Source: Galerina marginata (taxonomy: Eukaryota; Basidiomycota; Agaricomycetes; Agaricales; Galerinaceae). Taken from it: a stretch of 64,000 nt of DNA. The notes beneath the pieces were generated by a model that saw only the letters and a program-made list of their open reading frames with translations, did not search any database and had not been told where the DNA came from. The position numbers were made by a program, and so were the translations under genes. Positions within the stretch are counted from its first letter, which is position 1, and each line of letters opens with the position of its first letter. This document shows, in pieces, positions 56,634-64,000 of this stretch. The stretch lies in contig JAECYW010000005.1 in assembly GCA_023014335.1 (NCBI GenBank), positions 3,162,001 to 3,226,000 of the forward strand, in the 5' to 3' direction.

Positions 56634-59600
56634 TCAATGAGGGATGGAGTTGAGGTATGTCGCGATGATTGAACTTGGGTCATTTAATTTATTAAGAGCA
56701 ACGGAGTCTATCCATTTGGCGTCTTCTGGTTCTTGGCCTTCGAGCAGAGTGAGGAAGAGTGTTTTGTTTCGGAGGGCGCGGTGGAGCAGGATGGACTGAA
56801 CTGTTGGCGGATCGTGAACGAGGTCCAGGACGGGGGAGGGGTCCGACTGTGATGGGAAGCTTGGAACCGTAAAAGGCGTGAGTTTCGAGATGTGAAAGAC
56901 GTCGTGAATTTTCCAGTGTGGGGGTAATTTCAGGCGGTAGCTTTGGAGACCGATTCTCTCGATGACCTCGAAAGGGCCAAACCGCTTGTTGTCCAACTTT
57001 TTCGAGGGGCGTGTAGTTTCGAGGCCTTTAGCGTCCAGAAGGACAAGATCACCGGGTTCGAGTGGGGGTGCTGCTCGGTGTGACTTGTCATATGATCTCT
57101 TCATTGCTTGTGCTGCAAGGTTGAGAGCTGCTGAGGTTTCCTTTGCGAGAGCATCCATTTGTTTTGCGAAAGCGTCCGCTCGTGGCACTCCCGAAGACAA
57201 ACGCCGTGTAGGGACAAGGGGGCGACGAGGTTCGTGACCATAGTTCAAAAAAAAGGGGGAGTATCCCGTGGAGGAGTTTACCTTGTTATTAATGGCGAAC
57301 TCTGCGCAGGAGTGCCATTCTGCCCAGTCCGATTGGCGTTGGTTGCAGAAAATCCTCAGATACTGCTCTAGTTCCTGATTTGCTCGCTCCGTTTGACCAT
57401 CTGTTTGTGGACGTCGTGCGGTTGAGAGGTTTTCTGTGATGCCCAGGAGTCGGTTCAACGCGCGTGTGAAATTGGACACGAACGTGGAGCCACGGTCTGA
57501 AATGATCCTGAGGGGAAGACCGAAGTCTTTCCAGACATGGTCGCGGTATTTCTTGGCAGCGCCCTCGGACGTGATGGTCTTGTTGCAGGGAATAAGGCGG
57601 ACCATTTTGGAAAGGCGGTCAACGCATACCATGATTGCGTTGAAACCTTTGGAACTAGGGAGGTCCACGATAAAATCGCAAGAGATGATTTGCCAGTAAC
57701 CGTCGGGTGTTTCGTTTGGGGTGAGTAATCCTAATGGTTTCTGCCGAAGAGGTTTTGTTTTCTGACACGTCGGGCAGCCATCAACGTAACTCCGGATGTC
57801 TTTGGCGAGAGAAGGCCACCAGAAGTCCCTCTGAATGAGTTCGGTTGTCTTTGAGCGACCTGGGTGGCCACAGAGGATGGAGTCGTGGTTTTCCCGAATG
57901 ACGCGTTCACGCAGAGAATTGATGTTCGGAACAAACAAACGGTCATACCAGCAGAGGACTCCTTCGTTGTAAGTCCAACCAGGGAGATTGCGGTGCTTAG
58001 CAAAGACTTCATCAAGCACGGTCTTGTGGAGTTTTATTTCATCGACAAATTCATTCGCAGTGTACTCGACCGTGGTACGACGGATGTGTTCAGGTTTCAA
58101 GAGAGTGACGTCGGCGTTGTCCTCGTGTCCCTTATCATAGTCCGGACGTCGTGACAGCGCGTCTGCACAAACCATTGAGGAACCAGGTTTGTGAAGGAGC
58201 GCAAAGTTGAACTCCGAGAGTTCGAGGGACCAACGAGCTTGGCGACGGTTTAGTTTCTGATTGACCATAAAGTACTGGAGGTTCTTGTGGTCGGAGTGGA
58301 TTTCGAAAGGTGCAATGGAGCCATAGAGGTAGCGTCGCCAGTCAGCAAGGGCTCGCATGATGGACAGGAGTTCGCGATCATGAATATCATAGTTTCGTTC
58401 GACGTCGTTGAGGGCTTTGGAGTAGAAGGCAATGGGGCGCCAGTAGTCGCCCTGCAGCTGACTGAGTACCGCCCCTGTTGCATAGCCTGAGCTGTCAGCT
58501 TCGAGACGGAACGGGGCATTGTCAATTGGTAGAGCGAGGACCGGTCCTTCCGCACCAGCCTTCCGAAGAGCGAGAAATGCATCATTCTCCGCAGTTGTCC
58601 ATGCCCAGGGAACGGAGCCACATAGTCTGTTGAGTGGGGTCGCGATTTTCGCGAAGTCACGGACGAAGCGGCGGTAGAAATTCACGAAGCCGAGAAATTG
58701 TTGAACATCCTTCTTGTTGCGCGGTACGGGCCAGGATGCCATGGCTTCAACCTTCTTTGGGTCCATACGCAGTTTGCCGTGCGAGACGATGACTCCCAGG
58801 TATTCAACTTCTTCGGACTCGAAGACACATTTTTCGGGCTTGAGGAAGAGTTTATTAGCCTCAAGAATCCCAAGGACCTGACGGGTGATGATGCGGTGAG
58901 TGGCAATATCATCCGTGAAGATGAGGATATCGTCCATGTAGATGATGACATGGCCAGCTGAGATGAGGTCTCGAAACAAATCGTTCATCATGTTCTGGAA
59001 TGTGGCTGGTGAGTTCGTGAGTCCAAAGAACATGACCAACGGCTCGAAGAGACCTCGGTTTGTGATGAAAGCTGCTTTGTGCTCGTCGCCGTCCTTCATA
59101 CGGATATTGTTATAACCCCAGCGTATGTCGAGTTTCGTAAAGAAGCGCGCGCCCTTCAACTTGTCGATGAGCTCGGAAACCAGAGGCAAGGGGTAGCGGT
59201 TCTTGATTGTCATTTCATTCAGGCGACGATAGTCCTGGACAGGGCGCAAGGAGCCATCCTTCTTTTTGACAAAGAAAAACGGAGATGCAATCGGCGACTT
59301 CGATGGTCGGATGCGGCCTGATTTTAGGTGTTCGTCGAGGAAGGCATCCAGTTCAACTTGTTCCGACCTCGACAGCGGATAGATTTTGCTTGAAATTGGT
59401 GTAGCATCAGGTTTGAGTTCGATAGCATGATCCCAAGTTCGACGAGGGGGTAAGTGGTCAAAGTCAGCCTTGGAAAAGACTGGCGCAAACTCCTTCACAT
59501 ATTTGTCTGGGAGGCTGGCGGACTCGCGCTGTTGACGGAGGAAGGCGGCAATTGCTGGGTCGAGGTCACTGGCCGGCTCCGAATCAAAGTGGTCCTGCAA

Positions 59601-60701
59601 ATCAATGAACAGGAGAGCGTCGTCGTCGGGAGACAATTCGGTTGACAAAAAGTCGGACCACTCATTAGTGAATTCATGAGGGTCATCCGGAGGAGGGATG
59701 AATTCGTCAATAGACCGGACATGCTCGACGTCAGGGCCAAGATCAGATGAAGAAGAAGGCGTGTTGGCCAGAGACCAGGAATCCGCGGACACGCGGTGCA
59801 TAGGCGGTGGGTCAATCGGATCACGAGAGGTGCAGGAAGAAGGGCAATCAACAAAGAACAAGCGGCCTGTCTTCCAGTTGACAAGAGGATTATGATGGCG
59901 GAGCCATGCCAGACCGAGGATTACCTTCGAAGAGCCTGTGTTGGTAACCGAGAAGGAGACCGTTTCGTCATGGTCATCAATCGTCAATCGCATTGTCGCT
60001 AAGTGCGTAATCGAGCCAGATGCGTTGTGGGTACCATCCGCATTGTAGACAGCAATCGGGTGGGCAAGTGGGGTTGTCGGTAGGCGGTGTTTCGCGACAA
60101 AGTCGTGATGTAAGTAGCCCCAGCCCGACGCGCCGCAGTCCAGCAGGGCGTCTTCACGGATCGGTGTCGTATTCTCCGAGGATGTTATTGAGAGTGGGAC
60201 GATGACCGAATGGCTGTTGTCAAGTTTACCAATCGTTTCAGGGCGATAGTTCTCGAGTTGAGCGCGAGGGAGGCGGAGTTGTGTTAATATTGCAAGGGAA
60301 AGGTGTTCGTCAAGGAAAAGTAGTGAATTGATGAGGGAGGTATCAACTTCGCTCTTGCGATCATGGTTGACCCACTGATTGAGTACTCGAGTGATGAGGT
60401 TGGTATTGGGGTATAATTTTCGGCATTTACTGAGGATGAGTTCTGCTGTTGATTCTTTGGGCGCGGCGGGTTTCGCGACAGGTTCGCAGTGAGTCAATCG
60501 AGGATCTAGGGGCTCGCAGTCAATATGCGCACAAAGTTCGTCATTCGTGGAGGGGTTGAGGGTGCGTTGGAGATGTATTTCGGCGTCTTCGACTTCAATC
60601 ATGGACGCAGGGCGCGATACGGGTTTTGCAGGGACAATGGGAGTATCTATTTGGCAAGAGATAATTACATTGTTTGACTTCGACGAGGACGTATCCTTCA
60701 C
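56634..60701 (-). CDS. pol: Pol polyprotein of the Ty3/gypsy element
   Basis: Open for about 1,355 codons. Protease DCGASG at about residue 188. RT: FFVKKKDGSLRPVQDYRRLN, LDIRWGY (about 525), FFGLTNSPATFQNMMNDLF and YMDD at about 588-591. RNase H: EADSSGYATG (about 735), HDRELLSIMRAL, HSDHKNL. Integrase: zinc-binding His939, His946, Cys976, Cys979; catalytic Asp (SCDFIVDLP, about 1009), Asp (ISDRGS, about 1069) and Glu (QTERANQELE, about 1105) with 35 residues between the last two. A GPF-type module (FGPFEVIERIG, HDVFHISKL) and a weak chromodomain-like end (VQSILLHRAL...EPEDAKWI) follow. Pol lies in the -1 frame relative to gag; its frame is open from about 60782 with no ATG before 60701 (GTG), so it is probably reached by a frameshift rather than its own start. 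Confidence 0.93.
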   Translation of the reverse strand: MKDTSSSKSNNVIISCQIDTPIVPAKPVSRPASMIEVEDAEIHLQRTLNPSTNDELCAHIDCEPLDPRLTHCEPVAKPAAPKESTAELILSKCRKLYPNTNLITRVLNQWVNHDRKSEVDTSLINSLLFLDEHLSLAILTQLRLPRAQLENYRPETIGKLDNSHSVIVPLSITSSENTTPIREDALLDCGASGWGYLHHDFVAKHRLPTTPLAHPIAVYNADGTHNASGSITHLATMRLTIDDHDETVSFSVTNTGSSKVILGLAWLRHHNPLVNWKTGRLFFVDCPSSCTSRDPIDPPPMHRVSADSWSLANTPSSSSDLGPDVEHVRSIDEFIPPPDDPHEFTNEWSDFLSTELSPDDDALLFIDLQDHFDSEPASDLDPAIAAFLRQQRESASLPDKYVKEFAPVFSKADFDHLPPRRTWDHAIELKPDATPISSKIYPLSRSEQVELDAFLDEHLKSGRIRPSKSPIASPFFFVKKKDGSLRPVQDYRRLNEMTIKNRYPLPLVSELIDKLKGARFFTKLDIRWGYNNIRMKDGDEHKAAFITNRGLFEPLVMFFGLTNSPATFQNMMNDLFRDLISAGHVIIYMDDILIFTDDIATHRIITRQVLGILEANKLFLKPEKCVFESEEVEYLGVIVSHGKLRMDPKKVEAMASWPVPRNKKDVQQFLGFVNFYRRFVRDFAKIATPLNRLCGSVPWAWTTAENDAFLALRKAGAEGPVLALPIDNAPFRLEADSSGYATGAVLSQLQGDYWRPIAFYSKALNDVERNYDIHDRELLSIMRALADWRRYLYGSIAPFEIHSDHKNLQYFMVNQKLNRRQARWSLELSEFNFALLHKPGSSMVCADALSRRPDYDKGHEDNADVTLLKPEHIRRTTVEYTANEFVDEIKLHKTVLDEVFAKHRNLPGWTYNEGVLCWYDRLFVPNINSLRERVIRENHDSILCGHPGRSKTTELIQRDFWWPSLAKDIRSYVDGCPTCQKTKPLRQKPLGLLTPNETPDGYWQIISCDFIVDLPSSKGFNAIMVCVDRLSKMVRLIPCNKTITSEGAAKKYRDHVWKDFGLPLRIISDRGSTFVSNFTRALNRLLGITENLSTARRPQTDGQTERANQELEQYLRIFCNQRQSDWAEWHSCAEFAINNKVNSSTGYSPFFLNYGHEPRRPLVPTRRLSSGVPRADAFAKQMDALAKETSAALNLAAQAMKRSYDKSHRAAPPLEPGDLVLLDAKGLETTRPSKKLDNKRFGPFEVIERIGLQSYRLKLPPHWKIHDVFHISKLTPFTVPSFPSQSDPSPVLDLVHDPPTVQSILLHRALRNKTLFLTLLEGQEPEDAKWIDSVALNKLNDPSSIIATYLNSIPH

Positions 60702-61942
60702 TCGTCGGAGTCTACAAAAAACGTAGGTAGCTCGCCCAACAGGCGAATAAACACATCGCGGTCCTCCTCCGCCTCTTCGAGGTCATCGACTTGCTCAAGG
60801 AGCAAGCGTACTCGTTCAACGTTGCTGTCAAGCTCTGCCACCTCTTCGAAGAGTTGGCGGGTGAGTTTCCCTGTCTTCTTTGGTTCCTCCTTGCATTCGC
60901 GTCCAATGTGGCCGTTCCCTCCACATTTCCAACACAACGTTTTCGCGTTAGCGACAAACGGCTTTTTGACGTTGGACGATGGGTTGACAGGCGATGGTGC
61001 GACGGGAGCTGTCTTTGACGTGAGGTTGGCGTTCGTGAGAGGGCGGAAGGGGAATTTGCTGGTTTGGGGACGAGGTGCGTAGAAATTGTTGGCAGAAGTA
61101 CTTTCGCGCAGGTCCTGATCGACTTGGAGGATCGCTTCTTTCCAACCGCGGTAGGTAGTAGGCGTTGGACGGCGTCGCAGGAGCTCACTGCAAACACCTG
61201 TTCGCAAGGCACGTTTCAGTTCGAAAATTACACTTGCGTCACAGAAGCCGGCAACGTGTTTGAGATCTTTGAAGGCAATGAAAAATTCCTCAGCCGTCCT
61301 ATCTCCTTGGACGATTTGGTGGAGTTCGCGCTGTGCATTTTCGACACGGTGAGGGTTCCCAAAGGAGTCACGTACAGAATCCTCAAACTCCGACCAGGAA
61401 GGCATTGTGTAAAAAGGATCATTCATGTCACGGATTACCGAATTGCGCCAATTGATGGACCCGGATTTAAAGAAAGACAAGGCAAATCGGATCTTTGATT
61501 CGTCCGTGCGATAGACTGAAGGCTGAGCGGTAAAGATATTGATGCAAGAGTTAAGGAAACTGTCCGTGTTCTTGGGCGAGCCGTCGAATGCGTCTGGGTC
61601 ATTCATCCTCATTTTGGGAGTGGGAATCGTGCTAGGAGCCGGGATGCGAGACTGAGAGGAGACGACAGTGTTGAGCATCATTTGAAACGAGTTCAACATT
61701 AATTCTTGTTGCTGGGCTAGGATTCTTTCCAGAGACGACTGTTCAATTGCAGGAGGTGGGCGACGAGAGGCAAATCGGCCACGTGGAACATTTAGATGAG
61801 GCGGGGTTTCGCGGAGAGGTTCCGATTCGTAGTCAACAGGGTGCTCGTCTTCGATTTCGTTGTTATTATTATCATCTGCAGGCACGACGGGAGTAGGGGT
61901 CATTTCGGCTGTATTTTGAGACTGAGAGCAAGTACCAGGCAT
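60698..61942 (-). CDS. gag: Gag polyprotein of the Ty3/gypsy element
   Basis: ATG at 61942, TGA at 60700-60698, 414 aa. The central part (about residues 115-280) has the retrotransposon gag fold signature: DAFDGSPKNTDSFLNSC, SEFEDSVRDSFG, ENAQRELHQIVQGDRTAEEF and LKHVAGFCD. A basic, Pro-rich linker is followed by a CCHC zinc knuckle CWKCGGNGHIGREC (Cys337, Cys340, His345, Cys350), binding the RNA genome. The C-terminus is acidic and ends DSDE just where pol begins. The last codons contain a T6 run (ACG TTT TTT GTA) 16 nt before the stop, a candidate slip site. Intact. Confidence 0.93.
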   Translation of the reverse strand: MPGTCSQSQNTAEMTPTPVVPADDNNNNEIEDEHPVDYESEPLRETPPHLNVPRGRFASRRPPPAIEQSSLERILAQQQELMLNSFQMMLNTVVSSQSRIPAPSTIPTPKMRMNDPDAFDGSPKNTDSFLNSCINIFTAQPSVYRTDESKIRFALSFFKSGSINWRNSVIRDMNDPFYTMPSWSEFEDSVRDSFGNPHRVENAQRELHQIVQGDRTAEEFFIAFKDLKHVAGFCDASVIFELKRALRTGVCSELLRRRPTPTTYRGWKEAILQVDQDLRESTSANNFYAPRPQTSKFPFRPLTNANLTSKTAPVAPSPVNPSSNVKKPFVANAKTLCWKCGGNGHIGRECKEEPKKTGKLTRQLFEEVAELDSNVERVRLLLEQVDDLEEAEEDRDVFIRLLGELPTFFVDSDE

Positions 61943-61962
61943 TTTGATGAAATATATGCAGT

Positions 61963-62250
61963 CTAGGAGTCGTCGGGGCCAAAATATATGCGGTCTAATT
62001 CGATGAAAAGTTCGAAGAGCCTTCCGTCGCCGTAGACTTCGTAAGACGTTTCCAGAACAGCGGTGCGAAACACAGATAGTTGACGTCGTCGGAGAGAGTC
62101 AGCTTCGAGGTGACGACGGGAACGAGCGATTTCGGCGGAGAGAAGATCTATATAGCGGTCTGAACGTGCGTATTCGAGTCGTAGCAGTTCCCGGAGATCG
62201 GCAGCAGAAGACGGAGGCTGAGGTTGAGGTTCAGGGGCAGGCTGATTCAT
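61963..62250 (-). pseudogene. Small ORF upstream of gag, broken by duplication and insertion
   Basis: 95-codon frame beginning at an ATG formed at the edge of the nested element (62250-62248). Encodes PAPEPQPQPPSS, then a helical Arg/Leu-rich region (ADLRELLRLEYARSDRYIDL, LSAEIARSRRHLEADSLRRR) and YEVYGDGRLFELFIELDRIY. A second copy of the same N-terminal part lies at 63201-62863 in the leader, where it diverges after AVLET because the 253-bp duplication is not a multiple of three. The ancestral single ORF (about 125 codons) may have been a leader-encoded protein. No family recognised. Confidence 0.45.
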
Positions 62251-63156
62251 AGTGATGTGCCGGCCTGGCTTGGCCTGGAAGCCGTGGCTTTGGCCTGGCT
62301 TTTCAAAGCTCTGGCTTCATAAATCCCAGGCCAAGGCCAAGGCCGTCTCAAGCCCCAGGCCACGGCCTGGCTTTGGCCTGAGCCATGGCTTTACCAGTAA
62401 AATATATAAGTTATTTGGCCCACGTAGAAGTCTAATTAAGGTACCAGATGATCAACCTAAATTGTATTTTCACTAACCAACTCATCACCGCCCTCTGTGG
62501 GGCGTCAATACTATTATTTTCCCGGCTTAAATAATCTCACATAGGTGCCAGACTGCTGCTTACCTTGATTTATCCGGTTATTTAAGCTTTCCTGTCAGAC
62601 AAATGGGCGGCTAAGAGAAAACCATCCACAGTTGATGATGGAATCATCAAAAATAAGTGGTAATTTAAAAAAAATCCAAGCCTACCCAGGCCACGGCCCA
62701 AAGCCACGGCCTGTGGCTTTCAAAAATCAAAGCCAAGGCCACAGGCTTTGGAAAGCCGTGGCAAAAGCCCGGCTTGGCCTGGCTTTTGGCGGCTGGCTTT
62801 GGCTGGCTTCGGCCTCCAGGCCAAAGCCGGCACATCACTAAGGCTGAAGTTTACGGGGACGATTAATAGCGTAACGAGCAAGGACTTTGCGGTGGCGCCG
62901 GCGTTTCCAGAACAGCGGTGCGAAACACAGATAGTTGACGTCGTCGGAGAGAGTCAGCTTCGAGGTGACGACGGGAACGAGCGATTTCGGCGGAGAGAAG
63001 ATCTATATAGCGGTCTGAACGTGCGTATTCGAGTCGTAGCAGTTCCCGGAGATCGGCAGCAGAAGACGGAGGCTGAGGTTGAGGTTCAGGGGCAGGCTGA
63101 AGTTTACGGGGACGATTAATAGCGTAACGAGCAAGGACTTTGCGGTGGCGCCGGCG
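62049..63156 (-). repeat. 253-bp tandem duplication in the retrotransposon leader
   Basis: Copy 2 is 62904-63156. Copy 1 is 62049-62903 once the nested element and one target-site copy (602 bp) are removed. The two read identically over TTTCCAGAACAGCGG...GGCGCCGGCG as far as I could compare by eye. Confidence 0.85.
62250..62840. mobile_element. 591-bp hAT-like non-autonomous element nested in the leader
   Basis: Ends TAGTGATGTGCCGG and CCGGCACATCACTA are perfect 14-bp inverted repeats. AGGCTGA occurs on both sides (62239-62245 and 62841-62847); three extra bases TCA (after a T) lie between the left copy and the element. Both subterminal regions are dense in CCAAGGCC/GGCCTGGCTT motifs on both strands. 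TAGTG-type ends and a 7-8-bp duplication suggest the hAT group. No coding capacity. Copy 2 of the 253-bp duplication shows the empty site. Confidence 0.75.
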
Positions 63157-63522
63157 GATAAAACGGAAAACAAGTTCAGAGTAGACCCTAATGATGGGCA
63201 AACAGCGGTAGCGAGCTAAAAGAAAAAGGCAATGTCGTCGACGTACACCGAGTAGGAGAAAACAAAAGAGTTGTCGACGTAGACCGAGAAGTTTCCACGA
63301 AGGGGCGTGCTACGCCGAGGCCGCGGTGGAAGAAGCAACAAAGGCGGGCGGCGGTGGGCTTCACGACGTTCGGATTTTCTTTTCAACGCGTGTAGGGTAG
63401 CGCGGGGTGATTGGGGGCGATAGCGAGAAATGGTGGGCTTTGGTGGTGGGGTTCGGAAAGGAAGAGGGTATTGAGGGCGTCGAAGGGGGAGGAAACTGTG
63501 AGGGAATCGGTTAGGATAGAAA

Positions 63523-63533
63523 AACTTCTACCT
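63523..63533 (-). other. Self-priming primer-binding site
   Basis: AGGTAGAAGTT on the minus strand, two bases inside the 5' LTR edge. Its complement AACTTCTACCT occurs once in the LTR (63610-63600), 33 bp downstream of TATATAA, where transcription is expected to start. This is the Tf1/sushi arrangement, in which the 5' end of the transcript primes its own reverse transcription. No tRNA match was sought computationally. Confidence 0.7.
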
Positions 63534-63535
63534 AA

Positions 63536-63698
63536 TGTTAGGAGATGACCCGAGGGGGTGAGGGGAATCGGATGAGGAGAAGGTACGGGTGGATTAACCA
63601 GGTAGAAGTTAAGTTACAAGAGAGGCGCGTACGGACTTATATAGGGTACGCGACAGGATTAAGTAATGGATCCATATATGGTAGGTAGAGCTCTAACA
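63536..63698 (-). repeat. 5' LTR of the Ty3/gypsy element
   Basis: 163 bp. Holds the promoter TATATAA at 63643-63637 (minus strand) and the predicted start around 63610. Confidence 0.95.
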
Positions 63699-63703
63699 CT
63701 TCT

Positions 63704-64000
63704 CTTCATCGAGATGAGACTTCTGGACTGAATGGCCTTGGGCTTCGAACTTCGAGTTTCGGGCTCCAAGCTTCAAGCATCACTTGAGCGTGAGGAGCGT
63801 GACGCTGTCGGCGGCCAGCAACGTGTTGAATGGGATTCCACAAAAAAATTAAGTTGCGATGAAGGCTCCTAAGCTAAAGTTCAAAAGTGATAATGAGACC
63901 AAAATTCTGCCTAAATTACTTTAGAAGAGCCGAGTTTAAATAACAAACATTGAGCAGAATACGTACCTGCATCAAACCCCAAGACAAAGCTCAACACTAC
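63704..64000. other. Flank beyond the retrotransposon, no gene seen
   Basis: Begins directly after the CTTCT duplication. A repetitive GGCTTCGAACTTCGAG-like stretch is near 63740; no coding frame. Confidence 0.4.

Larger units (their letters stand above)
56436..63698 (-). mobile_element. Ty3/gypsy-type LTR retrotransposon (chromovirus-like), nearly intact
   Basis: 7,263 bp on the minus strand. LTRs 56436-56598 and 63536-63698 (163 bp each) differ only at one base (56570 G versus 63670 A). A 5-bp target duplication CTTCT flanks it (56431-56435, 63699-63703). Order in transcript direction: 5' LTR, leader, gag, pol (protease-RT-RNase H-integrase), polypurine tract, 3' LTR. The RNase H-before-integrase order and the integrase C-terminus identify Ty3/gypsy. 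The leader holds a 253-bp tandem duplication and a nested TIR element. Gag and pol are uninterrupted. The single LTR difference implies a very recent insertion. Confidence 0.95.

Noticed and set aside
58250..58660. Long frames on both strands inside pol
   Set aside because: Shadows of a dense, intact coding region.
60712..61212. 166-codon frame overlapping gag
   Set aside because: The +1 shadow of gag; stops at 60714-60712 and shows no domain.

Overview
The window reads as nuclear DNA of a basidiomycete fungus, most likely an Agaricomycete. Introns are 44-81 bp, mostly near 53 bp, and the recognisable genes are typical of transposon-rich mushroom genomes: the 3' end of a KDZ-transposon-associated gene, an RTC4-like protein, a DUF6698 protein, a Plavaka (CACTA/CMC) transposase, an F-box/LRR-type protein and a Ty3/gypsy chromovirus. 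I see no rRNA, no convincing full tRNA gene, no CRISPR array and no bacterial-type gene. All family names come from motifs read by eye, without a database search.

Layout. 1-5.2 kb: KDZ-associated gene end (+) and a four-exon RTC4-like gene (-). 5.5-10.4 kb: a degenerate GGTCCAA repeat, then a first copy of a dispersed repeat I call R1 (+), split by a 1,041-bp miniature LTR element, then a first copy of a second repeat, R2 (-). 10.8-18.4 kb: a transposon-derived cluster interrupting another R1, made of an intact DUF6698 gene, a small divergent gene and a Plavaka transposase with one nonsense codon. 18.8-47.8 kb: an old tandem array with a period of about 8-9 kb, each module reading [multi-pass membrane protein gene, +]-[R2, -]-[GAGTCACGTG site]-[R1, +]; genes A, B and C at 23.3, 30.5 and 39.2 kb are paralogues with a shared intron layout. 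The R1 copy at 43.6-47.8 kb carries two well-bounded DNA elements: 2,216 bp with an 80-residue ORF, and a 298-bp element with fully palindromic tips. 48-50 kb: an F-box gene and a relic of a second one (-). 50-56 kb: R2 and R1 again, with a mariner-like MITE. 56.4-63.7 kb: a nearly intact Ty3/gypsy element (-) with 163-bp LTRs differing at one base.

Most unusual content: (1) R1 carries sets of three ~105-115-nt imperfect hairpins whose outer stems stay complementary while their sequence changes (GGCTGGGT/ACCCAGCC, GGCTGGAT/ATCCAGCC, GGCTAGAT/ATCTAGCC); (2) the membrane-gene/R2/R1 tandem module itself; (3) R2, a gene-like family I cannot name, keeping exon-like peptides at splice-like borders; (4) several TIR and LTR elements whose boundaries are fixed by target-site duplications; (5) an LTR/leader complementarity in the Ty3 element that points to Tf1-type self-primed reverse transcription.

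How the genes relate: apart from the F-box gene and the membrane-protein family, almost everything recognisable is transposon machinery or transposon-associated. The RTC4-like, DUF6698 and Plavaka genes are the sort repeatedly found together in mushroom transposon islands. R1 serves as the landing site for at least five independent insertions, so the locus looks like a tolerant, possibly subtelomeric or heterochromatic, repeat island.
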